From assembly GCA_015499995.1 (NCBI GenBank), contig JADNRV010000125.1:94500-158499 (forward strand): a stretch of 64,000 nt of DNA, read 5' to 3'. This DNA is from Flammula alnicola. Lineage: Eukaryota > Basidiomycota > Agaricomycetes > Agaricales > Strophariaceae. A program made the position numbers and the translations under genes. Each line of letters begins with the position of its first letter. The first letter of the stretch is position 1. This document shows, piece by piece, positions 36,031-47,099 of the stretch. The notes under the pieces are model-generated. The model saw only the letters and a list, made by a program, of their open reading frames with translations, had not been told where the DNA came from and ran no database searches.

Positions 36031-36177
36031 CAAAAAGTTCGAAGCACGTCAACAAAGCCAAACATCCGATGGGTTCATATAGGAACGCGTCGACTTTCAT
36101 TCTTTCCTTACCGCCCACTCCAAAAGGAGAGGAGATCCCACCCGCACTACATTAGTTTCTTTTCTAATAGTTTCGCC

Positions 36178-38889
36178 ATGGACATCACAAACAACACTAG
36201 CCCCTCCAAAGACTCACCTATGCCCCCTGCTGCGACTGTAAAGATCAAGGTAGCACGGCGAAAAAAAGCAAAAGCGCAGGACGGAGATAAACCACCGCCC
36301 AAAAACAAAGCCAAGGTTCGCGAGGACTTCGAGAGGTAACCTTTTAACCATTCTATAATAGAATCTAGTCGTGTAATTCGCCCTATATAGTGATGAAGCA
36401 TGGTTCGCACATAAACATCGGCGTAAAAAGAAAAATGAGAACATGGCAAAGCTAAGAGAACAGTAAGATTAATATCACAAATGTGAGCACCATCTGAACG
36501 TTTATACAGGAAAAAATTAGAGAATCTAGGCAGTCCAGCAAGGGACACCGAGCTAGCACCTGGACAGGCAGGGCCATCGGTTCCGAAACCAAGGCCTAAA
36601 GGCAAAAGGTGACGCCGAATCCATGACTACGGAAGAACTTGACTGATACTTCACAGAAAATCGGAAGCAACAGAGGGCACAGCCAGAAAACGCTACAAGA
36701 CGGAGCCCAGTCCCCAGCCATCGCCCGAGTTCATCCAAGGCTCGAGCAAGGATTGTACCTTACCTAGCACATCCGTACCCACGGACGTCTCAAAATCTTC
36801 ATCAATTGCCACTCGAGACCCAAATATCGATCCCAGGCTGTACGAAGATACACGAGATCCACGAACCGAGACCAGTAATGCGCCGCCTTCGCCTGCTCCA
36901 CCTTTGGCGCCATCTACTGTAGAATCGCCTACCAAGGAAACGGAGTGTCCAAGAGAAGCCCCCGAGCAATTTGAACCCCCAGAACCATCCCCACATTTTG
37001 AACCCCCAGAACCATCCCCACATTTTGAACCCCCAGAACCATCCCCACATTTTGAACCCCCAGAACCATCCCCACGTTTTGAAACCCCAGAACCATCCCC
37101 ACATTTTGAAGACTCGCCAGACAGTCCGTTGACTGTTATACAGACCCCGCCAAATTCAAGGCTACCATCATCGGGTATCATTGATTTACTGCCAGACCCC
37201 GACGTAAAAGTCTCTTCCTTCGCAAAAGAGGTTGTTTGGGGAGGTCGCTATCGTACTCTCCTACCTTGGATTTCCCGATCGAATAAACGCTCGCATAACC
37301 TCTTGGAATATGTACGTCCTTGGTAATACGTATATGCCCTTACTCATTCTAGCCCAGGATGCAGAACATGTCAAACAGCTGGCAGAGACCGTCAAGGACG
37401 CCGATGAATGCCCCTTCATCACCACCCTCTACAAAGCCTCCTTCCCGTTAAAATCCAAACTCGCAGACAGGATCCAAGAAGAGCTCGCGCACGGCAAAAC
37501 GGTGGTTCTGAAAGGGTGGGAGGTGGAAGAGGTTCCGCTCACAACAGAGGGCGTATTCGAGAACTTTCAACTGCGAAAGGATTTCCCCGTTACCGTGCAT
37601 GGTTAGTACTCACCATTTAGGCCATTTCTGGCACTCATTCGTATTAGATTCCTTGCAACGTAAACAAAATTTCCAGCTTTCACACATAATCATGCCGTTC
37701 GAACAATTCGTGAAGAATACACAGGACGAAAAGTGTATCCAATGCATTCTCGACTGCCCCAATAAAGGTGCCTTCATTCCGTCCTTTATGGAACACCTCG
37801 ACGAGGGTCATCATGGGTGGTTCCACCTCCACGAAGCATACGACGACCGCGTCGCCATGTCTATCGACGCCGTCAAGACGCGTTCATGGACTCTCCTACA
37901 CCAACCGCTTTTTCATACGTATTCGCATCATGACGCGGATGGGTATGCGACGTGGTCTTTCGTTCTCAAGGGCGCGAAGATTTGGGTTGAACTTCGTCCC
38001 TCTGGCTACGAACTGGTCAAGGATCGAGCGGGGCTCTTTGCTATGCATTCGGACTATCACCACAGGTACACGGGCGACAAATGGTGGTATAAATACGGCG
38101 AGACCTCGGACCGCTACGCAATTTATGCGGAGCAGGGAGATATCATGTAAGTGCTAATAATTATCTCTATAGCGCAAGACTGTCTAATAGATAAATCAGC
38201 GTTCAAGCGCCGAACGCCTGGCACGAGGTTTATTCGCCCAACAAAAGTGTCGTCGCAGGCGGCCATTTATACACATACAACGCGCTCCACCTCACGGAAA
38301 TCAATCGGTACTATGATACCATTTACCCGTTCCAGGTCACGAACCAATCGCATGTCAGTGCCCAACTCACGTTGGTCCGTATGCTATTAGTAATACCAGA
38401 CCGAACCGACAAAGGTAAGTATCCCTTAAAAACCATCTAGCTGAATCATATTAACCGTCCATACCAGTCTACTATCGCAAACCCGTCACGGCTTTATGTC
38501 GTATGATTTTAATGCCGCACGAGTACATTGATCCAAGCGACAACCAATACGACGGCTATCTTCGAGCGTTGGAGCAATTCAAACTCGATGAAGAGCTTGG
38601 ATCCGAGAAGAAAAAGTCTGGAGCTCCCGACCTCAATCCGAACCCATTGAGTAGCACGTATACCCTCCATGAAGATGAGAAAGACGCCTATCGCCTGGCC
38701 AAGTTCATGGTCAAAAAATACAAACTCAACATTCGTGTTTCGAGAGTTAAACGCATCGGAGACGGGGTTTACGAAGGCACGGCTGACGACGATTATCTTT
38801 TCGAGAACCTACCTTGGATGGATCCAGGCCCTCGACTCAATTTTGGCAAGGATCTCAACGCGTACCGCATTAAAACGAAGAAAAAGTAA
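36178..38889 (+). CDS. JmjC-domain protein with amplified acidic/proline repeat
   Basis: Start MDITNNTSPSKDSPMPP, then a basic segment (VARRKKAKAQ, HRRKKKNEN) likely for nuclear entry. Residues from 36969 to 37107 are five copies of a 27-bp repeat (FEPPEPSPH). The C-terminal half is a JmjC/cupin fold: FHTYSHHDADGYATWSFVLK with the Fe-binding H-x-D, KGAKIWVEL, and after an intron at ~38148 PNAWHEVYSPNKSVVAGGH with the distal His. JmjC proteins are Fe(II)/2-oxoglutarate oxygenases, mostly histone or protein demethylases and hydroxylases. Introns are short GT-AG (36336, 36463, 36609, 37309, 37602, 38148, 38414). It sits in the telomere-linked cluster, which suggests a chromatin role there (inference). 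Confidence 0.75.
36969..37107 (+). repeat. 27-bp coding minisatellite in JmjC gene
   Basis: Five near-identical units CATTTTGAACCCCCAGAACC + ATCCCCA, encoding FEPPEPSPH. The in-frame period is 9 residues. Confidence 0.9.
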
Positions 38890-38947
38890 TTTTTTGATCA
38901 GTACTATAGGGACATTTTGTAAATACGGAATCCAAATCATTTTGTCG

Positions 38948-39135
38948 AACCCACATGCAACTGACCACACGCAACTGACCACACATGCAACTGACCACAT
39001 GCAACTGACCACACATGCAACTGACCACATGCAAATGACCACATGCAAATGACCATACATGCAACTGACCACACACGCAAATGACCACACATGCAACTGA
39101 CCACACACGCAAATGACCACACACGCAACTGACCC
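38948..39135 (+). repeat. TGACCACA array 4
   Basis: About thirteen units such as ATGCAACTGACCACAC, with a period of 15-17 bp. This is the most regular of the arrays, 100 bp before the first leader hairpin of the next gene. Confidence 0.85.
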
Positions 39136-39234
39136 CACGATATTGATGGTATTATGTAAGCGTTATAAAAAAAAACCAACGCGTCGTTTCTTTCTTTCCT
39201 CTACATCCATGCTCATTTCATCGCGTGCATATAT

Positions 39235-39254
39235 CCACTTGGCAAAAGCTGTGG
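39235..39254 (+). promoter_or_regulatory. Shared leader hairpin, copy 4
   Basis: CCACTTGGCAAAAGCTGTGG. Stem CCAC/GTGG and GGC/GCT with an AAAA loop. It is part of a ~112-bp tandem duplication with copy 5; both are followed by CACTCTCG and CTCAA(G/A)ACC-type sequence. Confidence 0.65.
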
Positions 39255-39346
39255 TCATTCCTCATTCCCTTATCATTTATCGTTCTATTTGCACTCTCGT
39301 CGTCGTCAAAACTCAAGAGGCCACCAGCAACGTTTGACCCATAACA

Positions 39347-39367
39347 CCCACTAGGCAAAAGCCGTGG
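39347..39367 (+). promoter_or_regulatory. Shared leader hairpin, copy 5
   Basis: CCCACTAGGCAAAAGCCGTGG. The inner stem GGC/GCC is fully paired where other copies have GGC/GCT (G-T wobble). About 210 bp upstream of the start at 39580. Confidence 0.65.
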
Positions 39368-39579
39368 TTTTCCTTTCACTCGTTACGCATCTCATTCGCA
39401 CTCTCGCTATCTTCAAAACCCAGGAGGCAAACCCCAACGTTGAAACCTAGAGAACGTCCGCTGTCAGCCCTTTTCAAACACTCAACGATTGTGAGTTCGA
39501 ATAGTACTAACCGCAAGCGGATGATGCTAACAACCCTCGCAGATCTTCTCAAATATCTGTAACCTACGAACCGCATACA

Positions 39580-42500
39580 ATGTCATTCCATTACCCTGTA
39601 AGTTCCAAAGCTGCATTATCTATCGTACCCAGGCTCATTTGTCTTGTAGCGACTGAAAATGCCCACCTACGTCGTCGCCGACGGACAACATCCCGTAGTC
39701 TATGGCTTCTGGTCCCCCAATGCCCGTAACCGTGACTTTCCGCGCACGATTCCAGAGCGCGGCGATGTCGAAGGAAATCCGGAACTCGAAGGTGTATTCG
39801 ATCGTCCGCGCATGGAACATATGCGCAACATGCAATGGCTCTTGAAATGGGATACTCGAAATGCCTGCGTCCCTCTCAATCCAAACTACGATAGTACTTT
39901 TCTATCGTCGGTAAACTACACACCGTCGAATCTGCCCGTCGAGAGGGTAGGTCTCAAGTACCGAGTAGACCCTAGTCTCGTAGACAAATGGTACCAAATG
40001 GAACATATACTGTTGCGCATATGCGACATTATGCCACACTTTTCGCATCGATTGGTGCCCTTGACAGCACCGCCCCACATCTACCCTTCTAACCTCAACT
40101 TTCAACGGCAATACGATACCGAAGGCGGCGCCAGATACCATGGGTGCCGCGTTATCACTCGCATGCACCAACTCTTTGGAGAAGCGGCCCATTGTACCAT
40201 CCTGTCAAAGGATTCATGGACGTCCAAACTCCCAAGAGACGACCCGGTTACGTTCACGCCTCGCGTCATGCAGGAGCTCAGCGACTCGCTCCTACTCGAT
40301 TTTTACAAAGTTAAACGTGTCGGTGCTCTCGTCGACGTGAATTCGTATTACAAGAATAGAGACGAAGCCAGACGTCCTTGTTTCAAGCGTCTTGTCGATG
40401 CTGGCGTTCCGCTGTTCTTTCTCTACGTGACAGCCGACCTTACCGATCCTTTAAACCCGGCATTTACTCCTCGTCAGATGTATCCTATTACCCGTCTCAA
40501 GGACGAGATCTGTCCGGCTCCCAACAGCGAAAAGTTTCTGAAACATTACAACTACCTGCAACCCTCGCCTCAGACCCTTCAAACGGAATTCGGTGGCCTC
40601 ATTCGTTCTTTAGGACAACACTTGCGGGAATCCAGCAACGATTCCCTCGTCGCTAAGCCTATACTGACATCTTACCCCGCTACCGAGTATACGCGTACCA
40701 CCGAATATAGCCCATTACCGCCGAATGTCTACAGTAGCAACAGGCGATCGTTATATCACCCGCCTACTCCGAACTATCTACCGTCAACGCCCTTTTCGCA
40801 ACGTATTCCCTCGCCCAATCTCAGCCCCTCCCAGTTCCGCAATTCAGAACTGGACAGCCCCATGTCGCCAGTGATGTATATAGGCTCATCCGTCGACATT
40901 CCGTCTCAGAGCTTCCCACCATCGATCGCAGGCAGCGGTCAACCTGACAGTCTCGAATGGTACGACTTTTTCGCGGAGCGTCGCGCTATTCTACAGCTCC
41001 ACCTTTCAGAAGGAAGTGAGGCCGAACGATTGGACATTGCCTCTCGCGAGCGCCGTGCAAAGACGAGAAATCGCCTATTAGAGGCCCCTGTTGATCGGAA
41101 CAGCGTCCGATTTTTTCGTTGGGTACCGCAGCCAGAATACGACGGGTTTGCTCTGCGAGTTGCGATACCTCCTCGGGAACTGGACGACCACTGGGAATAC
41201 TACGACCAATCGCAACGTCTGTACGACCCAGTTTCGGACGAATGGGATCTGTGTGACCTTCTGCCTCCCAACCCACACATCGCTTGGTCTACGTTCTTCC
41301 ACGACAGAGACGTCGAGAGCCGGAAAGCAACGGATGACCAAAGAGATATTACACGTCGTCTCGAGGCAGAAAGGGTCGCGGAATCCTTCAACAGTGGCGA
41401 AGTGAAGCTTACCAAGAAGTCGGTCAAAAAGACCGTGCTCAACGACGTCGCCATGTTCTTATGGGACGTTGACCGGGCGGTTGCTGGAGGCTTCAGAAGA
41501 AAGCAACAAGATATCAACGATTTCGTACAGGAATGGGGCCGACATAAATCTTTCCAACGCATCTACAACAGCGTTCATCACGAATGGGATCTCTGCTGCG
41601 CAATATCGGACAAGGATGGCAGTGGGGATGCCGATATGGATTATTCCAGCGACGAAGAGCCAATCCTTCCCCCTCATTTCGCCCCTCGCCCGTTACAAAA
41701 TGTCGCAGTCGGTCCTGTGGGCAACGACTTTCCGGTGGATGTCCAATGGCCTGAGGGTACCATCCTGCAGGATAGCGACGAGGAGCAACAAGCGGCACAG
41801 AGCAGCAATGAAAAAACCGTCGAAAGGTCGCAGAAGCAGGCGGAAACCGAAGAGCCTTCCGAACAGAACGACCCAGACGGTATCCGGCATTGCAATCGTT
41901 TTGCGAACAGCCTGCTCATGCGCGACCATCGAGAACCTCAGCGACGAGATTTTTACATTCTCGTTTGGCTCTCGATGCGTTACGGGTTCGTCAAACCCAA
42001 ACAACTACGGAGACGTTCTGTGGTGCAGCCTGACGTTCAAAAGAAGTGGATTTTTTTTATGGGTCTTCGAGGATTGGAGCTAGGCGACCTCGAAAAACTT
42101 TACAAATTCGACATCGAGTACTTTGCAGATTGTCTGCGCAATCCCACCAGATCACCGTCCCTCTTAGGGTCTATCTTCGATCTTCGTCCAGAGAACGAAA
42201 GTTACTTAGACCCCTCTCGATCGTTGATACACGTGGACAAAGTCATGCTGGAGCGGGCAGGCCGTATGCATCCGTGGTATTGCATTTCTCCCAGGGTTAG
42301 GGTTAGGGTTAGGGTTAGGGTTAGGGTTAGGGTTAGGGTTAGGGTTAGGGTTAGGGTGGGTTAATTCGAGAAAAGTGGGGCGAGAACCTCGAAACCCTCG
42401 TCAAAAAGTTCCAAGAGTTTGGAATCCCATTCCGCACTTTCCGGTCCAGAAAAGGACACCCGAGCCGTCTTGCAGTTCAAGAGTCGTATTCACCTCCTCA

Positions 42501-43286
42501 AGCCCCCGACCGCGATTTAACCTCACGGATTATGTCGAATATGAAGACAAACGTGAAAATTCTTTTCTAGCCCCGAGGACGCGCGTCATTGGTCACGGGG
42601 AGTTATTCGGAGTTGTACCAGCTGACGATGCTGAGCAAGCTCGTCGCCTGCATTATGTTATGCAAGGTCCCACCGAACGCGCCGCCCTCGACGGAGATGC
42701 CTTTATCATGCATTTCCGTTCAGATTCAGTTGTTGCCAGGTCAATTGACAAGAGTTACAACACCACGAACGACGCGAAGGAAATCGTGACCGAGGAAGGA
42801 GAACTGGAAGAAGGAGAAATGGAAGAGGATGGAAACGAGGGTCAAGACGAGGTTCGTATGCCTTCCCATTGGCGTACTGTGACGGTACACGACGACACTC
42901 TGTCGATTCGAGAGCAGGAATTTGTGCTGGGTGTCTACGACACCTCGAACGGTCAGTTTAAATTTTTTTTTTGTGTTTTCGCAACTAATATGTTTCGTTT
43001 AGTACCTCATTACGATAAACCGTTTATGCGTAGCGCCCCTCGCCCATCTTGGTTCCCGCATCCCGATGTCTTCGTCAAAAACCATTTCGGCAACAACGGT
43101 GGTATCTGGGACCCGAACGAGGAGAAAGGCTTTCGTATACGTCTGCGAAAAATCGTCGAAGATCAAAAAGCAATGTCGAAAACGGAGCAGAAGCTATCTA
43201 TAACTTCCGCAAGCAAACAGGTGGATGAGACATACGAGAAATTCTGCCAGGAGTATCTCGTCCTGGCCGGATATGTTCATAACTAA
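39580..43286 (+). pseudogene. 'NEWDLC' large-protein family, copy 1, with telomere repeats in an exon
   Basis: The first exon MSFHYP (39580-39597) splices to 39650 (RLKMPTYVVADGQHP). The protein aligns along its length with the minus-strand gene at 51455-54373: LVDKWYQMEHILLRICD, a VGALVDVN block, YDFFAERRAIL, SDEWDLCDLLPPNPH, IREKWGENLETLVKKF and the C-terminal EYEDKRENS / VIGHGELFG block. A second partial copy of the DEWDLC motif occurs at HHEWDLCC. Lesions: about ten TTAGGG repeats (42293-42357) replace a few codons between WYCISP and LIREKW, and a frameshift near a C-run at ~42505-42515 separates the last 250 residues. An intron lies at 42953-43003. Function is unknown; multi-copy in agaricomycetes from my recollection. 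Confidence 0.7.
42293..42357 (+). repeat. Interstitial telomere tract, ~10 x TTAGGG, inside coding sequence
   Basis: Sixty-five bases of perfect TTAGGG repeats in telomere-ward orientation. They read as alternating Arg-Val in the host frame, and the conserved frame resumes directly after (LIREKWGENLE). It is the only long perfect tract away from the end. Confidence 0.95.
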
Positions 43287-43556
43287 CCCTGCTCTCGTCG
43301 TTGAACCGTTTCGTTGGCGTATATGCACTTTCTTTCTGTAAGTTTATATTTTAAATATATAGAAAGAAACACCGCTAATGCAGAAACTTGAGCAGTGCCA
43401 TCGTTTGGACTATTGCGCGTTTTTTTTTCATTCATAGCCGACGACTTTTTTGTACATTCCGTTTTTATAGTCGCATTGCTTTTTACCGCATGTAGCTTAC
43501 TCGTCGTCCTTTATTCTGTAATTGTATTAAACATCTATTTCTTGTCGCATACATTG

Positions 43557-43685
43557 ACCATCGCGTGACCACACAACTGAAATGACCACAGGCAAAAATG
43601 ACCACAGGGCGAAAATGACCACACGCTAAAATGACCACAGGGCGAAAATGACCACAGGGCGAAAATGACCACACGCAAACGAACA
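43557..43685 (+). repeat. TGACCACA array 5
   Basis: About eight units (AAAATGACCACAGGGCG-type, period ~17-18 bp), ~80 bp before the leader hairpin of the next gene. Confidence 0.85.
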
Positions 43686-43760
43686 CATCTTACATTACGT
43701 AACACATTTATAAATTAAATAATCCACATCGTTGTTTCTTTCATTCGTTCCACCATCATA

Positions 43761-43781
43761 CCACTTGGCCAAAGGCTGTGG
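43761..43781 (+). promoter_or_regulatory. Shared leader hairpin, copy 6
   Basis: CCACTTGGCCAAAGGCTGTGG. The inner stem is GGCC/GGCT with an AAA loop, one pair longer than the AAAA-loop copies (C-G instead of A-A). It lies 30 bp before the ATG at 43811. Confidence 0.65.
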
Positions 43782-43810
43782 CATTTATATCATCTCTCTT
43801 CAGCGCGGTT

Positions 43811-45209
43811 ATGGCACATTCCAACGAGTATGTCCCAACGTAAACCCTCCCCATCAGGATAGCCCTAATCCACCCACAGCACGGATATAACGCGCTCAAC
43901 ACACGAGAATGCGATGTAAATCGTTTCGAATAATGCGGTTATTGTATGCTAATCGTTCTAATAGCAAACACCTGGAGGAACTGGGCTCAACTGGACCCAT
44001 AAACGGGTGCGTTATATCATAGTTTCGTTAATCTTCCATCTAACCCACAGGATAGTTCACAAGGTCCCAGTAACGAGCCGACAGAACGTTAGTGTATAGT
44101 ACATCCCGTAGAACAGTTAGTAACGAATATCATTCGCCCAGCAATCATCTCTGTCCAGGTACGCAGGGTTAAGCGAAAAAGTAAGGAAATCCCCATCGCG
44201 GATGAAAATAGGTGGGTATATGTGCATATTCTAAATACCACAAGCATGAATTCTGTGATATAGCGAACCCAGTGCTGTCGGAACCACCAGCCCGCCAAAA
44301 CGATTGCGCTTTTCGCCACCAACGGAAGCAGAATCTTCATCGGTACTGTACAGTAGAGACAGCGAATGTTTTCGCCGTGCTGGTCCTATGCTACACCCGC
44401 CAACGACGCCAGAATCATCGCCAGAATCATCGCCAGAATCATCGCACACGATTCGCCCAATGTCGCCTAACCCCGTATCCCGGTACCTTCCCCCCGCGTC
44501 CGACGATTCGTCTCATGCAACGAGCGAATTGTACGAGCTATTGGCACCCCAGGCCTCTTTACAGCGCAAGGCCGTCTTCGATAGGTTCTTCGATGCTGGG
44601 GACGAACCTGAATTGCCGGCATCCCAGGCCTCTTTACAGCGCAAGGCCGTCATCGATAGGTTCTTCGACGCTGAGGACGAACTTGAATTACCGGCATCCC
44701 AGGCCTCTTTACAGCGCAAGGCCGTCTTCGATAGGTTCTTCGATTCTGAGGACGAACCTGAGCGACCGTCGAAACTCGGAGTGGTGGCCACATGGTTGTC
44801 CAAGCACCCAGACCACTACGACTACGCCGAAAATGAAGACGCGTGCTGTGAGCCGCCAGCAATCGCTGGACGATCTCTCCCACTGGAAGAAGAACAACAT
44901 TTACCCCAACATTTTCAGCCCGCCGACTTTCTAGATGGGATGTCAATCGAAGTACCGTCAATCCAAATAGATGACGCTATCCCACCTCCCACAACCAGGT
45001 CATGGTCGCCAGTGTTCGACGACGACTTTGCCAACCAAATATTTCCTTCAGACTCATACTTGTTGGGTGATAATCATCCAACGCCGGCAAACGCAGCGTC
45101 AGATCCACCGACTCCACCTCAAAACAGAGCGGAAACTCCTGCCTCTGAGATAGATGCGCTCGAATATTTTAACTTAGGGTTATGGGACTATATTGCTAGG
45201 GATCCCTAG
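43811..45209 (+). pseudogene. Nuclear-looking repeat protein, 3' end replaced by composite element
   Basis: Several small exons with GT-AG introns: MAHSNE + IALIHPQHGYNALNTRECD, ANTWRNWAQLDPING, IVHKVPVTSRQN, VRRVKRKSKEIPIADEN (a basic NLS-like run), then a long exon from ~44272 with SPPKRLRFSPP. It contains three 25-residue repeats (QASLQRKAVFDRFFD...). The reading frame runs into TTAGGGTTATGGGAC at 45174 and ends within the element at 45209 (LWDYIARDP), so the native 3' end is lost. Family not recognised. The serial placement behind a TGACCACA array and leader hairpin links it to the neighbouring genes. Confidence 0.6.
44551..44775 (+). repeat. 75-bp coding tandem repeat (x3)
   Basis: Units start at 44551, 44626 and 44701 with AGGCCTCTTTACAGCGCAAG. 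Each encodes ASLQRKAVFDRFFD followed by an acidic linker. The high identity points to recent amplification. Confidence 0.9.
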
Positions 45210-47099
45210 GGATTTTTAGTAGGGATCCCTAGGGACGGAGTAGGGATGCAGAGAGATGGTGTAGGGATGCAGAGAGTTGGCGCAGGGACGGTGTAGGGAT
45301 TGCGGAGGGACAGTGTAGGGATTGCGGAGGGACAGTGTAGGGATTGCGGAGGGACAGTGTAGGGATTGCGGAGGGACAGTGTAGGGACAGCATAGATATG
45401 GTGGCGTGGGGCTCAGTGCACCCCACGGGACACACTCATGTCGCATAGAGACAGTGGTGGCGTGGGGCTCGGTGCACCCCGCAGGACACACTCATGTCGC
45501 GTAGAGACAGTGGTGGCGTGGGGCTCGGTGCACCCCACGGGACACACTCATGTCACATAGAGTCAGATTATGCGAAGTGTACATAGACGGTAGCCACCAT
45601 CAGTGTACTGGAAAATTTGCTTGTCTGTAAGATTTTAAAGTCCAACTCCTTCACAAACATGTTACCATAATCAAAGAGGATTCATAAAGTGTTATTGCTA
45701 TTTCAGTTTGGATAAAGGTGCATTGCACCGCCTACTCTCGGCCTGTTCCACCGCCTAACTCGTCGCCCGTTTCAGTGCCTACTCACCGCCCGTTCCAGCG
45801 CCTACTTGGCGCCCGTTTCAGTGCCTACTTGGCGCCCGTTTCAGCACCTACTCGCCGCGGGCCATTCTGCGACCAATAGCTGTAGATGATGATACAGCAA
45901 AAAGACTTACCGCGATCCAGAAATATGAGCTACAAATGGCCGAAATCCAACTCAAACGGCAGAAACTTGAGCTTGAAGTCCAAGAAAAGAAGACTGCAGC
46001 TGAAATACGCTGTATCGAGGTGAAAGCAGAGGAACGCCGTCATGCGTTAAATGACAGATGACAGCGCGAGAAGGAGAAACATGAAATTATGATACGTTTC
46101 ACGGCACTTGTCACTGGATCGAGTAGCAAAAAGAACATGGTAGAGCAGCTAGGAAACGCGTGAAGTTCAGTTTGTAATTTGGCCTTCAGTACTAAATACA
46201 CATGCATCTGAACAGTTCTCTGGCTGTGATAACTCTATTTATTCAGGCGCTACATAGACATCCAATAACTCCCGCCATCAAGCAGAAGTCTTAGTATTAC
46301 AGACTCTGGCGGAATGGGGGGGGGCCATTCTGGTACTAATAGCTGGAAAAATGGACGGGGAGTGGGAAAGCGGGTGGAGAGTGTGTTCGCAGCAGGCGCT
46401 GGAACGGGCGGCGAGTAGACGCTGGAACGGGCGCCAAGTAGGCGCTGGAACGGGCGGCGAGTAGACGCTGGAACGGGCACCAAGTAGGCGCTGGAACGGG
46501 CACCAAGTAGGCGTTGAGGGCCGATGGCGGCGGAGGCAGAGCAGAAGTGGCGGAGCAGAAGTGGTGAGGTGAGAGGTGGTCCCGGAGTATGACGGTGTAG
46601 GGACAGCATAGATATGGTGGCGTGGGGCTCGGTGCACCCCGCGGAACACACTTATGTCGTGTAGAGACAGTGGTGGCGTGGGGCTCGGTGCACCCCGCGG
46701 GACACACTCATGTCGCGTAGAGACAGTGGTGGCGTGGGGCTCGGTGCACCCCGCGGGACACACTCATGTCGCGTAGAGACAGTGGTGGCGTGGAGCTCGG
46801 TGCACCCCACGGGACACACTCATGTCACATAGAGTCAGATTATGCTCAGTGTACATAGACGGTAGCATGGGAATCAGTGCACCCCATGGAAAACACACCA
46901 TCAGTGTACCCGAAAATTTGCTTGTCTGTAATATTTCAAAGTCCAACTCCTTCACAAACACGTTACCGTAATTCAAAGAGGATACATAAAGTGTTATTGC
47001 TATTTATGTTTGGATAAATCCAATATATAGTACAATGCACGCCTCTGGCGTGTATTTTACTATATATTTGACTTTACCATACAAATAAGCTCATTCACT
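45174..47099 (+). mobile_element. Composite TTAGGG-linked repeat element, copy B (~1.93 kb)
   Basis: The same order of parts as copy A, and highly similar, starting TTAGGGTTATGGGACTATAT and ending CAAATAAGCTCATTCACT. It differs in the copy number of its internal minisatellites (for example four versus five or more 22-bp units). It includes the coiled-coil relic (45880-46060, same TGA) and the terminal hairpin near 47022-47067. It truncates the gene to its left. Confidence 0.8.

Noticed and set aside
36100..36130. A seventh leader hairpin before the JmjC gene (CTCCAAAAGGAG)
   Set aside because: It has an AAAA-loop stem but lacks the GTGG/CCAC outer stem and the GGC/GCT core, so similarity is not convincing.
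38948..39135. CRISPR-like regular array
   Set aside because: Units are 15-17 bp with only an 8-bp core conserved, in a fungal chromosome; no cas genes.
42293..42571. Reading the telomere tract and following bases as an intron (GT...AG)
   Set aside because: Removing it would delete IREKWGENLE..., which is conserved in the paralog at 51455-54373.
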